Below, in pieces: positions 36,296-48,422 of a DNA stretch of 64,000 bases. Every line of letters begins with the position of its first letter. The first letter of the stretch is position 1. This DNA is from Agelas oroides. Lineage: Eukaryota > Porifera > Demospongiae > Agelasida > Agelasidae. The notes beneath the pieces were generated by a model. The model was not told the origin of the DNA. It saw only the letters and a program-made list of their open reading frames with translations, and did no database searches. The stretch spans positions 14,817,011 to 14,881,010 of the forward strand of contig OX422185.1 in the NCBI GenBank assembly GCA_949130485.1. Direction: 5' to 3'. Made by a program: the position numbers and the translations under genes.

Positions 36296-37456
36296 GAGGC
36301 GGCGGAAGGTACTTACGATTGGGGGGGACACCGATGATGGTGCGTGCGTAAGCACTAGGCCAGGGGGGTCTGGAGGGCATGCTTCCCCAGAAAAATTTTT
36401 AAAACTAGGAGAATGTAGAACATTGTTGGGCGAGCGTGAGCAAGCAATACACAGCTTTAACTTACATCAAAGGCTTTTCAGTGAAGTGTCAGATCACAGC
36501 ACACAGGTGGCGTGGCATGTAGCTGAACAAAGCTTGTCACACTACTCTCTACAAAAGTGCTTAACAGCTTAGAGGAGATGGTTGCAGAAACTAGCTTCTC
36601 ATGGGGTGGTACCATACAATGCCATTAGTGCAACCTAAGCATCTACTCTGGCTAACTGTAGGCTAAGTCTAAACACAGCCTGGCTTGTCGCGCATAGTCC
36701 TTACTTGAGTCTCAAGTAAGGACTATGCTAAGAAGCCTAAGATGAGGCATCTTAGAGATATAGCAGAGAGGGTTCGCCATCCACTCAGCCATGGATAGAA
36801 GGAGGGTCTCTGCCGATTTCTACTAACCTCTCTACACAACTGTTTACATACAGTAGACACTCACGCTCGATCCAGCTACCTATATATCCTGGGTGTCGCT
36901 GCAAACACAACTTCTATAGGCTATCCTTTCTTCAATAATTGCGCACGCTCCGCCTGCAATCCCTGGCTATCTTTCATAAGCGTCATCTTTCAAAGTCACC
37001 ATGGAGCTAGCTGGCTGCCAAGTTGTACGAAAATCTTACTGTCCGCACGCGGCCCGCGGCTATCGCGTTAAATTACAGTGTCAAGAATATACGGAACGAC
37101 GTACGACAGATAATATCGATGAAAAATCTCGATTCAACTCACTAGTGTGGGGCTCGCTCACGCTCGCCCAATTAGGTGCTATGAGATCGCTTCTGAGGCC
37201 ATATTTGTACTCAAATTTATATTTGGACTCGATGCCGCTAGAATACGGGGCCTGAGTGTTTTTGGAGCGCCGCTCGCCATGTTCAGGGACCGCTGAGCCA
37301 TCACTGCACGTGTTCCAGCGACGGGGTATGGTTCGAAAGGTATCAAAAAGGTCACCGTACCAGACAATTTGAAGGAGGGGGGCACTAAAGGGCAAATCCT
37401 TACCAAGGGGGGCACGTGCCCCTGGTACCCCCCCAACCCCCGGTTCCGCCGCCTAT
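36296..37456. mobile_element. Nested element with GAGGCGGCGGAA ends and 8-bp TSD
   Basis: Inverted ends GAGGCGGCGGAAGG and TTCCGCCGCCTA are flanked on both sides by GCTGCGCA (36,288-36,295 and 37,457-37,464). The insertion lies inside the outer CAGTGGCG element and contains a third one. Confidence 0.8.
36426..37172. mobile_element. Innermost element with GGGCGAGCGTGAGC ends
   Basis: TTGGGCGAGCGTGAGCAAGC on the left is inverted at GCTCGCTCACGCTCGCCCAA on the right. The family is related to 10,203-10,801 and to a diverged copy at 44,750-44,930. It holds a perfect hairpin at 36,691-36,728 (GCATAGTCCTTACTTGAG and its complement). Confidence 0.7.
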
Positions 37457-37639
37457 GCTGCGCAATGTGTGGAAGGTTAGCGTGCGGAAAACTAAACTAC
37501 GACAAGCGAATGCTCGGGCACAAGCAAAAGTTGCTCGGGCACGTGCCCGGGTGTGCCAGGCCTTGGCTACGCCACTGCTCAAAAGCACTCTCATATGGTC
37601 TAAATTTAAAAATTTCCTGTGGGAGCATGCCCCCAGAGC

Positions 37640-37760
37640 CCCCTAGAACGCTGTGCATTATTTATATACGTGCGGAAAACATAACCATGCACTCTATGTG
37701 TGCCCCCCCCCCCCCCCCCCCCCCCCCCTTCTTCAACCTCTGGATCCGCCCCTAATACCA
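37640..37760. mobile_element. Fragment of a poly-C MITE
   Basis: GAGCATGCCCCCAGAGCCCC, a C tract at 37,703-37,728 and the end CCTCTGGATCCGCCCCTAAT resemble one terminus of a G/C-tract element. The partner end was not found. Confidence 0.4.
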
Positions 37761-37769
37761 GGTAGATTT

Positions 37770-40490
37770 CTGGGGCAGTGTAGCGTAGCGTAGTAGGTAG
37801 ATTTTTGAGCATAATCAGCCTACCCCTAGGTTTCATACCGTTTCCTGGGAGATGAAAACGTTCACACCAGATGGACTAGACTGTGTGCATGTGAGCCACG
37901 TACACCTTCCTAGGGAGTCTGGGGCATGCTTTTCTACACAAATATTGGGTGCTCTGAGGTGAACTCTGATGGTCCAGGATTTTTGGCAGTAGCAGAGTAC
38001 AGAATAACAGTTCTACTTGTTTAAAAATGCCGCTGGACCGGTGGACCTGTGGTGGATGCTTTCACAGATTTTATGTGAGAGAATGCTCAAAGTGATAATA
38101 TTAAGATTCAGTGACATGTCATATGGTAGGAAAAAATATCTTGCACTCACTGGGCAGAAACCAAGGAGCTGGTGGTTATCTCAGAAGGTTATCTCAGCTA
38201 GATAATGGGTGCCATAAAGCATCCAAGTTAAAATATGAGTGTGCGCATTGATTTCAAAACAGTGGTTTCCATAAGAGCCCAGAAAGTAAGAAACAAGCCA
38301 CAGACTACCAAGACATGGGCCTAGTTATAGGATGAAGAAAACAACTTACCTTCACAGACCTAACATTATTACTCCCAGTCGTTTTTTAGTTTGCTGTGGT
38401 CAGTGGTCAGGGAATGAGGTAATTTACCTGTTACGGTAAAGTTCCAGTTTTGGTAACATGCCTCTCACAAAGTAAATGAGCCCCTGAAGTAGGTGGTCCC
38501 CCAGCCCATTTACTCCAGAGGAACCCCACTCAACTGCTCACACTAGAGTTTAAACTTTGGTATAGATGTTCACTCAGGCTCAAGTAAAGTCTACACACAT
38601 TCACCATCCATGTGAGTAAGTTTAAATGATAACTGTACAACTTTAATGCTAAAGGCTCAAACAGGTTTTGCTCTTGTTTGGTCCAGTCATTGAAGCTATC
38701 TGGTTGCAGCAAACTGCATCTGGTGACACAATTCGCACACAAATGTATTTTAGAACACTTTCTCTTTGCTAGTTGAGACCTCAATTGGTACAGAAGCCAG
38801 GTAGAACACATGTAACACTGATCACAAGGAGGGGGATAATTTACTTCAGGAGCGGACCATACTCCTAAGTGGACTGTCCTTGGGGACTACCTACTTTGGG
38901 GGTCCATTTACTTGGTGACATGCCCAAAATTTCAGGACATAGCTACTACTTCCAGCAACAATCTTGACATGTACACTTCATTCATTCATGGTTTCTTTCT
39001 GTGTGTGTGTGTTAAAACAACTGTTTTGGAATCAATGCATACACTTTCATATCTCAGCTTGGATACCCTAACTGTAGGGCACTTTAGTGTACTGTACAGT
39101 AAGTCTCTTTTCCTGTAATGAGCTACCATCTCCATACAGTATCGTAGACTCCTTTGTGAGCATTCAGTTCCAATACGTATACGGAGGTCGAGTGCTAAGT
39201 ATGGAGGTCAGTACTGGTCTGTTAGCATGCTGATGTGGGTGACATTGTTACAGCAATTTTTTTTGAAAATCCAGACAGGGAGCAGCTAGTCTAGGACTGC
39301 AACATGACATTGTTTTGCTGTATCAGAAGTGTAATAACCGTACTTTACAAGTCATAACCAGAGTATCCCTGCCCTTCCCAAACTAAAGGAATGGGGTTTG
39401 GTATGGTGACATTATATTTTACCTACTTAGCTTCACACTCTACAGAACTTAGCCATGTGCATACTTCTACTAAAGCAATCAACAGTATATATGAACATGT
39501 CACAAAATCTCCTCCTGAATACAAGGTAGATTTTTTACTGTTGTGTGAGGATGCCAAAAGATCAAGTATGAGACTGTCATGCAATGCTGTTGTACACCCA
39601 CTGGCACCTCAAGCCAGGGTCCTGGTCAAGACAACTGCCAGCTCTTGATTTCCCCTATACTTTGCCTCTTCCAACTTATGAAAGCCAAGATCAGAATATA
39701 AAGTCCCTGCATGGTGGTCTGCTGTTGGGTGAGGCTACAAGACCCCCTTCCTGGGTATGAGACTTGTGTGATATCACAAGACCTACCTTCTGCATGTGTA
39801 CCATTTGTTAGTTTATGAGGATTTCACCAAGACCTTCATCGGTATGTATGACTGCTGTTGGGTGAGGATGCGATGAGACACTTCCCAGTATGGATACACA
39901 ACAAGCCACTCTTTGCTATTGTGTGATATCCTCCACCATGTGTATGAGGCATTTGCTATTCAGCCTACTGTGACAACACTCTCCAGACCTTCGATTCTGG
40001 GTGCATATGAGACTATTTTGCTATTGTTTGGGGGTGGAACAATCTACTTATGATGGTTATATATTAGCTACCAGCTTTACTTGCACTATAACTATTATTA
40101 TAACTGATTTTTATATATCATGCAAGTTTTTCATGACTCTTGTGGCACCTCGTCAATCAGTTGACAAATTTCGAACAGTGACCATCATTTTTTGATGCAA
40201 GTCCTAGCTGTCTTGCCACGGTACGCACCAAAATTTCTTCAAATACGACACTTCACTAGACTCTCTTCTCCATGCAACTGTCAACTGGTACCAGCATGCA
40301 CCTATATAATTCTATAGGGTGTCCTAGTAACCATAGTTAGCCTCGTTCCCAGGCTGGTGGCGAGAATCTGGAAACAAGCTTAAGGCTACATTATTATCAT
40401 GCATGATAATATTGTGGGTAGTTATTATTAAAAACAGCTTGTATTATAATTACTCATACACAAAACTGTAATGGGAATTCAGCAGGTGGG
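37770..40490. other. No defended gene
   Basis: Short frames occur on both strands. One at 38,530-38,811 (minus) includes CSKIHLCANC, but none shows convincing splice sites plus a recognisable motif. A partial TAGCCTCGTTCCCAGGC end stands alone at 40,339. The region is 3' of the minus-strand host gene. Confidence 0.35.
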
Positions 40491-40502
40491 CAAAAACATA
40501 AT

Positions 40503-41697
40503 TACACATAGATTGCTGTACTAACATCCAAGGCTATAATGTGCATACACAAAATGCATACATAAACAGTGCTAACACCTCAGTGAGTTTGAAGTGAAAA
40601 TTGCTTAAAAATTGATGTTTGTGTGGATGGAGGTCAGTCTTGAGATCTCTGCAAACGACAAAAAGAAGATTAATATTACGTAACTTGAGTAACCCAAAGA
40701 TTTATTAGTACTTGCAATACTGTAGGACGGGAAATTTCCGCTATATTCACGGTTGGACTCATGCCGCGAATTTTCATGGATATGTTTTGTTGAGAGGCCT
40801 GAGCTACAAGCGGGCTTTTATCAAGTCACTTAAAAATAACTGGTTGGCTTGACAAAAATTTACCCCAGGAGGAAATTTCCCACAATACACTAATATCAGT
40901 GTTATCAGTTTCAGAATCAACATCACACTGTAATCATAAAATGAAAGTGATTGTAAATTTCTTGATTATTCTAGCGAATGAAACTGTTATTTTGCAAATG
41001 TTTCGGTAACTATACCATTATCAGTGCAATATGGAAAGACCACTGATACAAGGAGTAGGAGGTCTATTTAAAGTTTCATAAGAACATAAGATTGCTGTAT
41101 ATACTAACATCCAAGGCTATAATGTGCATACACAAAATGCATACATAAACAGTGCTAACACCTCAGTGAGTTTGAAGTGAAAATTGCTTAAACATTGATG
41201 TTTGTGTGGATGGAGGTCAGTCTTGCGATCTCTGCAAACGACAGAAAGAAATATTATGTAACTTCAGTACTGCATAACCCAATAAGTATCAATAAGTATA
41301 TTATTAGTATTTACAATACTGCAGGATGGGAAGTTTTCGCTATATTCTGCATTTCCTCTAACTTTCATGAAGATGTTTTGCTGAGAGGGCTGAGCTACAA
41401 GTGGGCTCATATCTCATGTCTACATCTTACTTGTAACCAAACACAATTTACTGGTGAAACTGTAGACAACAGACAGCAATAACCAGTTGGCTTGACAAAA
41501 ATTTACCCCAGGAGGAAATTTCCCACAATACACTAAATTTCCGAATCAACATCACACTGTAATCATAAAATGAAAGTGATTGTAAATTTCTTGATTATTC
41601 TAGCCAATGAAACTTTTATTTTGCGAACATTTCGGTAACTATACAGTTACCATCATCAGTGCAATATGGAAAGACCGCTGATACAAGGAGTAAGAGG
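40503..41697. repeat. 583-bp tandem duplication covering a terminal exon
   Basis: Two copies, about 40,503-41,063 and 41,089-41,697, share long near-identical blocks: CATCCAAGGCTATAATGTGC, GTGTGGATGGAGGTCAGTCT, ACAAAAATTTACCCCAGGAG and TGAAAGTGATTGTAAATTTC. They differ by small indels and substitutions. Each contains the acceptor TTTGCAG and the last five codons (RSQD-stop) of the minus-strand gene. Confidence 0.9.
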
Positions 41698-42434
41698 CCA
41701 AGAAATTTACAACCATGAGCCATCCTAGCCACACAGGACTTTTCTCATAAAACTAAAGTAGTGCCATGTACATACCTGGACCTCAATGGGCACCACGGTC
41801 ATCTGGTCAGCATAGCGGATCTCAACATCACACGAGAATGGCTTGTCTGAACAGCCAAACAGATCTCTGATCTCAAATTGAAACTGACGCACTTTGCGCA
41901 GAAAAAGATCCTATTAAGAGAAAAACAAAAGGAAATATTTGAATTCGAAGGTTCCATGAAACCATGTGATACATTAAGCTATAGATCATGCCACATCAGG
42001 TTCGATACCAAACTATAAGACTTAGCATCGTTCCCCAGTTTTTTTAATCTGTTACATGCAAGAAACAGCCTGAGAATCAGGCTATTGAATATGATATCGT
42101 GGATTTACTGATTGGTGGTCTAAAGATGTTACATATATCCTGATGGGTTTGCTGACAATGTCACCCTAATGTGCACCCCATAGAATGATCTATACTGGAC
42201 AATGGTGTATCAATGATGTCACAATAATGTCACCATGATGACCTTTGACCCTCACCTTCTCTGTACTAGTGACTACACTGAATCCAAACTCCAGGTCCTC
42301 TAGAGCTGTTGCCACGGTAAAGTCATCTCCAAATGTGGATACGTTGCTCCCTTGAAGCTCCTCACATTCCACCAGCCTGTAGCTCTCCAGAGATTTGAGT
42401 GATATGAGGTCCTAGGAAAGAGAGAGGAGGGTGT

Positions 42435-42481
<47 letters not shown>

Positions 42482-44473
42482 TGTGAATTTAATTTTACAT
42501 CAAACTCCAAATGTATCTCATAAGACAAGTGCTAAATCATTACCACCTGAAGTGGCGTAGAAACAACTTTAGATTGGAGTATGTACATTGTGTTTCTAAG
42601 TGCATGACTTTACCCACATTTCAACGAATCATGAAGTCTAAATTTGGCACAAGAGACTTCATGATTCTGATTGTCAGATAGCACTTGATATGTTGAATAA
42701 AACTTTGTCTGGTGAAGGTTGAAATATAAAGCCTAAACTGAATGGTGAACTATTTCTAAACACTAACATCACAGAAAGTGTTAAGTACCTTCACAAGCTC
42801 ATCTGAGTTCTCGACCAGGCAGACTTGGACTGCAAACAAACTGGCATCCTTGCCAACTCTCGCACAGAAAAATACCAGCGGAACATACTGTCGAATATTG
42901 TCAGTACTTGCACTTGAGAGTGTAGAAGTCTGACTTTGCTCTGTCTGGCTAGCTTGTTGAAACGTGTCCCTGATTTCTGGCAACTCAGAATCTTCATCAA
43001 ATTCATCGGTAACGCTGAGTTTGTGTCGGTCATGGTAGCCGGGGCTTGCACTACTGGTATATCCTGTATCATTGGATTCAGTGCTGTTGCGATCAGCTGT
43101 TGAGTTGGGGTTGTTAGTCTGCTCACTGCTTCTTCTCACTTCTGAGCTTGTGTCATCTCCTTCTCCCTTATCACCTGAGTCAAACATAGCCGGAGGATCG
43201 ACTAAAATGTTGTCAAGCGAATTCAGACTGGTTACCGAGTTGTACAGGAAGGAATCGCTGGGTGGGCGTGCAGGAAGCTCGAACACGTCTGGAGAGAAGG
43301 GTGAGGGAATTACTCTTTCCTGTGTTGCCTGATTTTCACCATCTTTGTCCTCTGGTACTGATTCAACAAGACTCAGTTTGGGTTCAGAAATACTGGCACT
43401 ATTGCTACCATTTTCTGACAGCGCCTCGGGACTCTTCAACCCCCCTAGCGTAACTTTAGAATAGCCTTGGTTTGCCCTCACTTTACAAAGCACACGAGGA
43501 GGACTGGATCCTGCACTAGGACCATGTCTCGTATTTATTTCAGAGGTACTACTTTGTTCCAGTGCAAAATTAGGGCCAACTTTTGTGACATACTCTTCAT
43601 TGATCGTCCCATTTGCTCCTCCATTCTCATTATCACCCTCCTCATCTGAACTATCAGCTCCATCCTGCTTGTTGACAAAGAGTGGTTTCTCGTGTCGTAG
43701 TGTGATTTTACGGTAGCGGAATGATCGTGTCATGTTTGAGCGTAGAAGAGTGGAATTATCATGCCCAGGTCGACCCATTTCTGGTACAACAGGTAGTTCA
43801 AGAAGTTTATGATCATTTTTCGGGCTTTGCTTTTGTTTCGACCGAGGGCATGATGATTTCATTGCCTTTTTGCGCTGAAGTCCAGCCGATTTCACAACGA
43901 ACAGCTTGCCTTCCATCACCCCACCTTGGTCAGTTTCATCACGTTCTTTTGCACTTGTGGTACTTTTGGCAGCCAAGGAGGGAGGCGGAACTTTACTAGG
44001 TAGATGTTCAAGTGGAAGAAAACTTGAGGCAGCTACATGTATGTCCTGTGGGCTACCGATACTCACTGCTCTTTTGTGAGTTGTATCTTTTTTTCGTTCT
44101 GAGATAGACATTGGTTTGATTGCAAGTGGAACGGATGCCAGAGCTCGGCTTCTATCTGGCGAGGACACCGCTGGTGGGTTGCTTCCAACAAAAGATATCC
44201 CATTGTGAACTGCGAATGAGCTGGGACGTTGAGGAGGGGCTGGAGACAATTCCACACTGCTGTCTTGTGATCCCCGCAGGTTTATTGTCTCTGCACTGTC
44301 TCGAATGTAGTGCAACAGGGTCATTGTGCTCTTTGATGCGCCACTTCCATACAGAGTTTTGCTTGGGGAGGTGACTGAGAACCGGTGGGTTGATACGGAT
44401 GGTTTCACTCTGTGGACAGCATTGTGGTCCTTCGAGTGCCGCAATCCAATGTCCAACAACTCAATGGTTTCAC
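40634..44473 (-). CDS. C-terminal part of a large Ser-rich protein, four exons, unidentified
   Basis: Exons on the minus strand: 44,473-42,789 (phase-1 start after TTGTGTGCAG, about 562 codons), 42,411-42,256, 41,910-41,776, then AGA TCN CAA GAC TGA at 41,231-41,217 or its duplicate at 40,648-40,634. All junctions are AG/GT and in phase; exons 2-4 join in phase 0. The first part is Ser/Pro-rich and disordered, with basic (SERKKDTTHKR, RKKAMKSSCPRSKQK) and acidic (DSSDEEGDNENG) stretches. The last 150 residues look folded: YVPLVFFCARVGKDASLFAV, ESYRLVECEEL, QFEIRDLFGCSDKP, VEIRYADQMTVVPIEVQ, possibly a PH/PTB-like C-terminal domain. A signalling or scaffold role is only a guess. Upstream exons to the right were not found. 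An ATG 13 codons before the acceptor is intronic. Confidence 0.8.
42431..42480. repeat. (GT)n microsatellite
   Basis: About 25 GT units with two GC interruptions, in the intron between the first two exons of the minus-strand gene. Confidence 0.95.
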
Positions 44474-44519
44474 CTGCACACAACAAAGGTGGAAAAGTAA
44501 ATATGTAACTTGACAATCA

Positions 44520-47100
44520 TGGTAGCAATGTTTCTTATATTCCGATACTGTGATCAAGGGGAATATACCAGGAAACCACCAATAACCTCCATCTTTCAAT
44601 TTCTATATGTGATATGGGAGGCGTCAATACCCTATTCCAATTACTAAATATTTGTTAGTTCTTTTTTGTGTATGCTATGAGATAGTATAGTCACAAGTAG
44701 TATGTGGGGGAAAAGATCTCTAACCTACTTAGTAACCATTGTCCCTCTCCTTGTTGCAAGTGTGAGCAAGCAATACACTTACTGAAATGTCATATAGCTA
44801 AGAGTTTACCAGTGAAGTATCAGATCACAGCACACAGGCTGTGGCATGTGGCTAAACAAGGTTTGTTACTCTACTGTCCACATAAGTATTTACTTGCTTA
44901 GAGAAAATAGTCATTTGCAAAGAATTGCTGATTATAGTTTGAAAGAAGGTACCATCACAGGATGTGATTATTTATAATAACATCTTAATTAGAGCAAATA
45001 CAGTGAACACAAGCAACATCAAGACAACTGAAGACCACTAAATGATCAACACACTTGTTAACTACCTAAACACACCCCCACTAACTTCGTTCATGAACAG
45101 TATCAAGTATTATCAGTTGAGTGCAGCTTCCTGGATATGCACACTTGTACCAGGAACATACTTGTACATACACACTACAAGGTTTCATTCTACGGTTTTC
45201 CTGGTAAGTGAAAACATTAGTATAAGGTTGTGTGACTTGACTGTGTGATTCTGTAACTAGTACCATACATAATAGTTGAGATGGAGCAGCATGAACCCAA
45301 AGGATAAATGCTGTTTTGTCTGGGGAAACAACTTATTTGTTCAATGTCACCTCTAGCAACTTATTGCAAATCAGATGTATGAGGTCACATCTTAAATGCA
45401 AAACTAACAGTTGGTCAGAGCATGTTCTTATTCCCCCCTTCCCTTGCTCCCCCCTACCCTCTCTGCCTTCATCATCCACCACCCTGTTTTCTAACCCAAG
45501 ATATCTAGCAAGTGACAGCAAAGTTGCTATGGACAACATCAATGACCTGTACGAGTGGATAACAATTGCTACAGTACTCATGCAAGTTTGAGTGGGTGGG
45601 AGAGTGGGCACTGAAACTGTCACAGGAAATTGTTACAACTTTCACTGGGACCAGCTGGGGACAGTTTTGTGGCTACTACAGATAGCCCAATGTTGGTATC
45701 AGCAGTATATATTCATAGCTTGTAGTGGTTTGGCTAAATAAAACAAAGCCCACTGATGACCACAGTGTGTTGACAGTTATTCCCCATCCCTCCCGTCCCT
45801 CCTTCTTCCCCCACCCTCCTCTCCCTCCCTCCTTCCCACAGGGTTAGTCATACCTACATTAAAGCAGGTACGCCTTCTTCCCACCCTTCTCTCCCAAGGC
45901 AACCAGCAAAATATTTACATGAGCTGGTAATTAGAAATGAGTTGCTATGTACAAATCCCTGACCTTAGGGAAAGTTAGGTAGGTGGATGTCAACATTAAT
46001 TTAGTCACATCAAAGAACTTGAGCCTCCTTTCCTCCCACTTGGGGATAGCACTGACTGAAACTGAGGTTTCTAGAAGGATGTCCCCCTTAACTGGTTTCA
46101 TAGTAACCAGTATGTTGCCTGTATGTGCATGGTTGTAGCAGTGATGTACGAAATGAGAAGAACGTGTGAGATGCTTCTACCAACCATATGGATATGGATG
46201 GCCACCTAACGGCCTTTCTTGCATGAAGTAGCAACTCAAATATCTCGTGTCAGCTAATAGCACAGCCAAGAACTAGTCTTGTTCCCAGGCTCTCCCTTCG
46301 CCCTTTCATTGGGGTGAGGGGAGAGCCTGGGAACGAGGCTAGCTAGAAACCTTGAAATGTGCTATGTGTGGTGGTTGACTTTGCATAACATCTAGGCCTA
46401 TCATTCTTCAGCGAGATGTGGTTCACTGATTGTTCACCGTCCGAGTAATTACCCAGTAGGCAAGACAGCTTGTCCATGGCATATGAGTAAAACTAGTGCA
46501 TGGTGATTGTAAAACTACCTATTGACTAGTCAACAGGCAAAGTTAGCTGGGCTTAATGACTAGGACCTGAGCACCCAGTGTGTACAACGGAACCCTTCTG
46601 ATGCAGACACCCTTGCCTTTAGAAGATTTAGGGATTTTGGGTAGTGAAATAGGGCCTAGGGAGGTCGGAAGGAATACTACTAGAGAATGAGGGAGTATAC
46701 TTCTTGCCTCTTAGGGAGTATGTGAGTTGAAAGGTGTTAAATGTATAGTGCTGAGGGTGGAGTAATTTCCACATGTACCCATTCTTTATAAAGTAAGTTC
46801 ATGTGTATATGTAGTTTTATAAGTAGATATGTAATATAATTATCTGCACTAATTAAAACAAATAGCTGTGCTTACCTTAAAATGTAATAGAAGCCAAATA
46901 TAGACTCTTTGTGTAAAGGTGTGGCTATAAATTAGTAAACATTGTTTGCGACGCTATGATGGCAATTTTGTTGGTAACTTAGAACCCAAATCTGAACTGT
47001 GTGGAATTCCTACGTTGATCTGTCCAATTTTGATATGTCCCGAGTCAACCACAGAAAACTTTATACTGTTACTGTTTAGTAATGCAGAAATTGTCCATTA
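44520..47100. other. Repeat-bearing intergenic or 5' intron region
   Basis: A diverged GGGCGAGC-family copy lies at 44,750-44,930 and pyrimidine-rich runs at 45,425-45,480 and 45,775-45,845. Segments are shared with 32.0 kb and 35.2 kb. Upstream exons of the gene at 44,473 are expected here but were not recognised. Confidence 0.35.
46274..46341. mobile_element. 68-bp hairpin MITE, TAGCCTCG family
   Basis: TAGTCTTGTTCCCAGGCTCT pairs with AGAGCCTGGGAACGAGGCTA around a short loop. It is a minimal member of the family at 24,568. Confidence 0.8.
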
Positions 47101-47507
47101 ATTGGCACAAGCCTGAGTGAGCCTCATACAACCTTGGACAAATTCACAATCTTCCGTAAAAATAATAATACTGCCCCTTTCTTTCTTTCCAGAGTGATGA
47201 TGTCAAAAAGTGTGGTCTGCGAAGTGCATACGAGCCCCACCCTCCACATAGCAGCTCTTTGTGCAGGTCTCTTTCTTATTTTGTAAACTACAGTGCGTCA
47301 AACTCGGTGATGCACTTATAATATGTGACGGAATAATATTCGATTTCTTTTAGGAACTGCCCCATATGGAACTTATATAGCCATCCAACATTGTTATTTC
47401 ATTCAGGCCGTTAAACGTTTGGTGCTTCAGGATACTAATCAGTTCAATTAAGCTGACATTGCAGCACCATGAATAGCCGTGTTCAGAACACAAGTTTGTG
47501 CAGCATC

Positions 47508-47560
47508 GACATAGTTTGACAGCACTATGTTTCGGCTGGTAGGGCCATCTTCAGCTGTTT
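47508..47560 (-). ncRNA. Hammerhead-ribozyme-like motif, probably a Penelope-type relic
   Basis: On the minus strand: CUGAAGA, a stem-loop with GGC/GCC, GAAAC, then a 7-bp stem III (ACATAGT pairing with ACTATGT across GCTGTCAA) ending in a U-C cleavage dinucleotide. These match the conserved hammerhead core, including A15.1-U16.1. Stem I is poor: the bases next to CUGA and after the cleavage site do not pair directly. Such motifs occur in Penelope-like retroelements. No reverse transcriptase is present. A partial inverted version (CTGAAGAAGGTATTCCGGCT) follows at 47,579. Confidence 0.35.
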
Positions 47561-47654
47561 ATTAGGCACAACTACATCTGAAGAAGGTATTCCGGCTGAA
47601 CTTACATTTACACTATGTCTGTGCTTTGTCTATGCTAAAATTTGTGTCCCACAG

Positions 47655-47860
47655 TGAGTGTATGGAATGGTCATATTTACAGCATAAACAAACAGCATGT
47701 TGTGAGCCACATGTTCCTTGTATGCCATAAACATGGCAATTCATTTACAATAAACAAAGCCTACAGCAGCGTCACACTGGTACCATTCATTGAAGATGTG
47801 ACAATTGAGTTGATTTGTCTATTGAAAGGACAAAGGAGGGAAAATGAAATTCTCCGATGA
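47655..47860 (+). CDS. Possible terminal exon, unrecognised
   Basis: After the acceptor GTGTCCCACAG the frame reads SVWNGHIYSINKQHVVSHMF...LVPFIEDVTIELICLLKG and ends QRRENEILR-stop. AATAAA follows at 47,939 and 47,947, about 80 bases downstream, which supports a transcript end. No domain is recognised and no upstream exon was linked. It could derive from a mobile element. Confidence 0.3.
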
Positions 47861-47938
47861 CATACAGTTAATATTTGTAAACTGTTTTCAGGGCTGAGTC
47901 AGCTCCATGTATACATAGAAGTTCAATTAGTTATACAT

Positions 47939-47952
47939 AATAAACTAATAAA
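47939..47952 (+). terminator. Two overlapping-range polyadenylation signals
   Basis: AATAAA at 47,939-47,944 and 47,947-47,952, just downstream of the candidate terminal exon. Confidence 0.4.
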
Positions 47953-48087
47953 CATTTAGTGACATTGGTAACATTACAAGTACAAATTCTTAGACATAAA
48001 TGGTTATAGGAAACATCCGGTCAACATGTAACTAATGTGTGTTTACAGGCATTAAAATTCTACTTTGGCAGAAAGTCATTGTTCAAG

Positions 48088-48422
48088 TAGCCAGGCCTTC
48101 CTACTGTCTAGTTTGTGATCACTTACAGTATACATAAACAATGGAGGAAAGCCTGGGAGCATTTGTCACGTGACATCAATTTTATCTTAGGTAGAGAGCG
48201 GGGAGGCCTGCAACTGAAATAACGATCTCGAAGCCTTTTCGTGGAGTGTGTATCCAAGCATCCAAGCACTGGAGTCTCGTCACAGGCCTCTGCCCCCTCT
48301 GTCTACCTAGGTAGACATTGATGTCACTCACATGATAAATGCTCCCTGTCCTTACCCCTCCATTTATCCATACTGTAAGTGATCAAAAACTGGACAGGGG
48401 GAAGGCTTGGGAATGAGGATAC
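48088..48422. mobile_element. hAT-type MITE with 8-bp TSD
   Basis: TAGCCAGGCCTTCC on the left and GGCTTGGGAATGAGGATA on the right bound inverted halves that share GTGATCACTTACAGTAT-type and TCACATGATAAATG blocks with 13,690-14,087 and 24,568-25,175. TGTTCAAG is duplicated exactly at 48,080-48,087 and 48,423-48,430. Confidence 0.8.

Larger units (their letters stand above)
35874..37577. mobile_element. Outer hAT-like element, CAGTGGCGTAGCCA ends
   Basis: Ends CAGTGGCGTAGCCAG and TGGCTACGCCACTG are inverted. The flanks CTCAGAAG and CTCAAAAG are a 7/8-matching 8-bp duplication. About 1.16 kb of its length is a second element inserted at 36,296. Internally, ACTTTGTTCACCGCGCTTCA at 35,920 is inverted at 36,247-36,270, forming a further 350-bp foldback. 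Confidence 0.8.
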
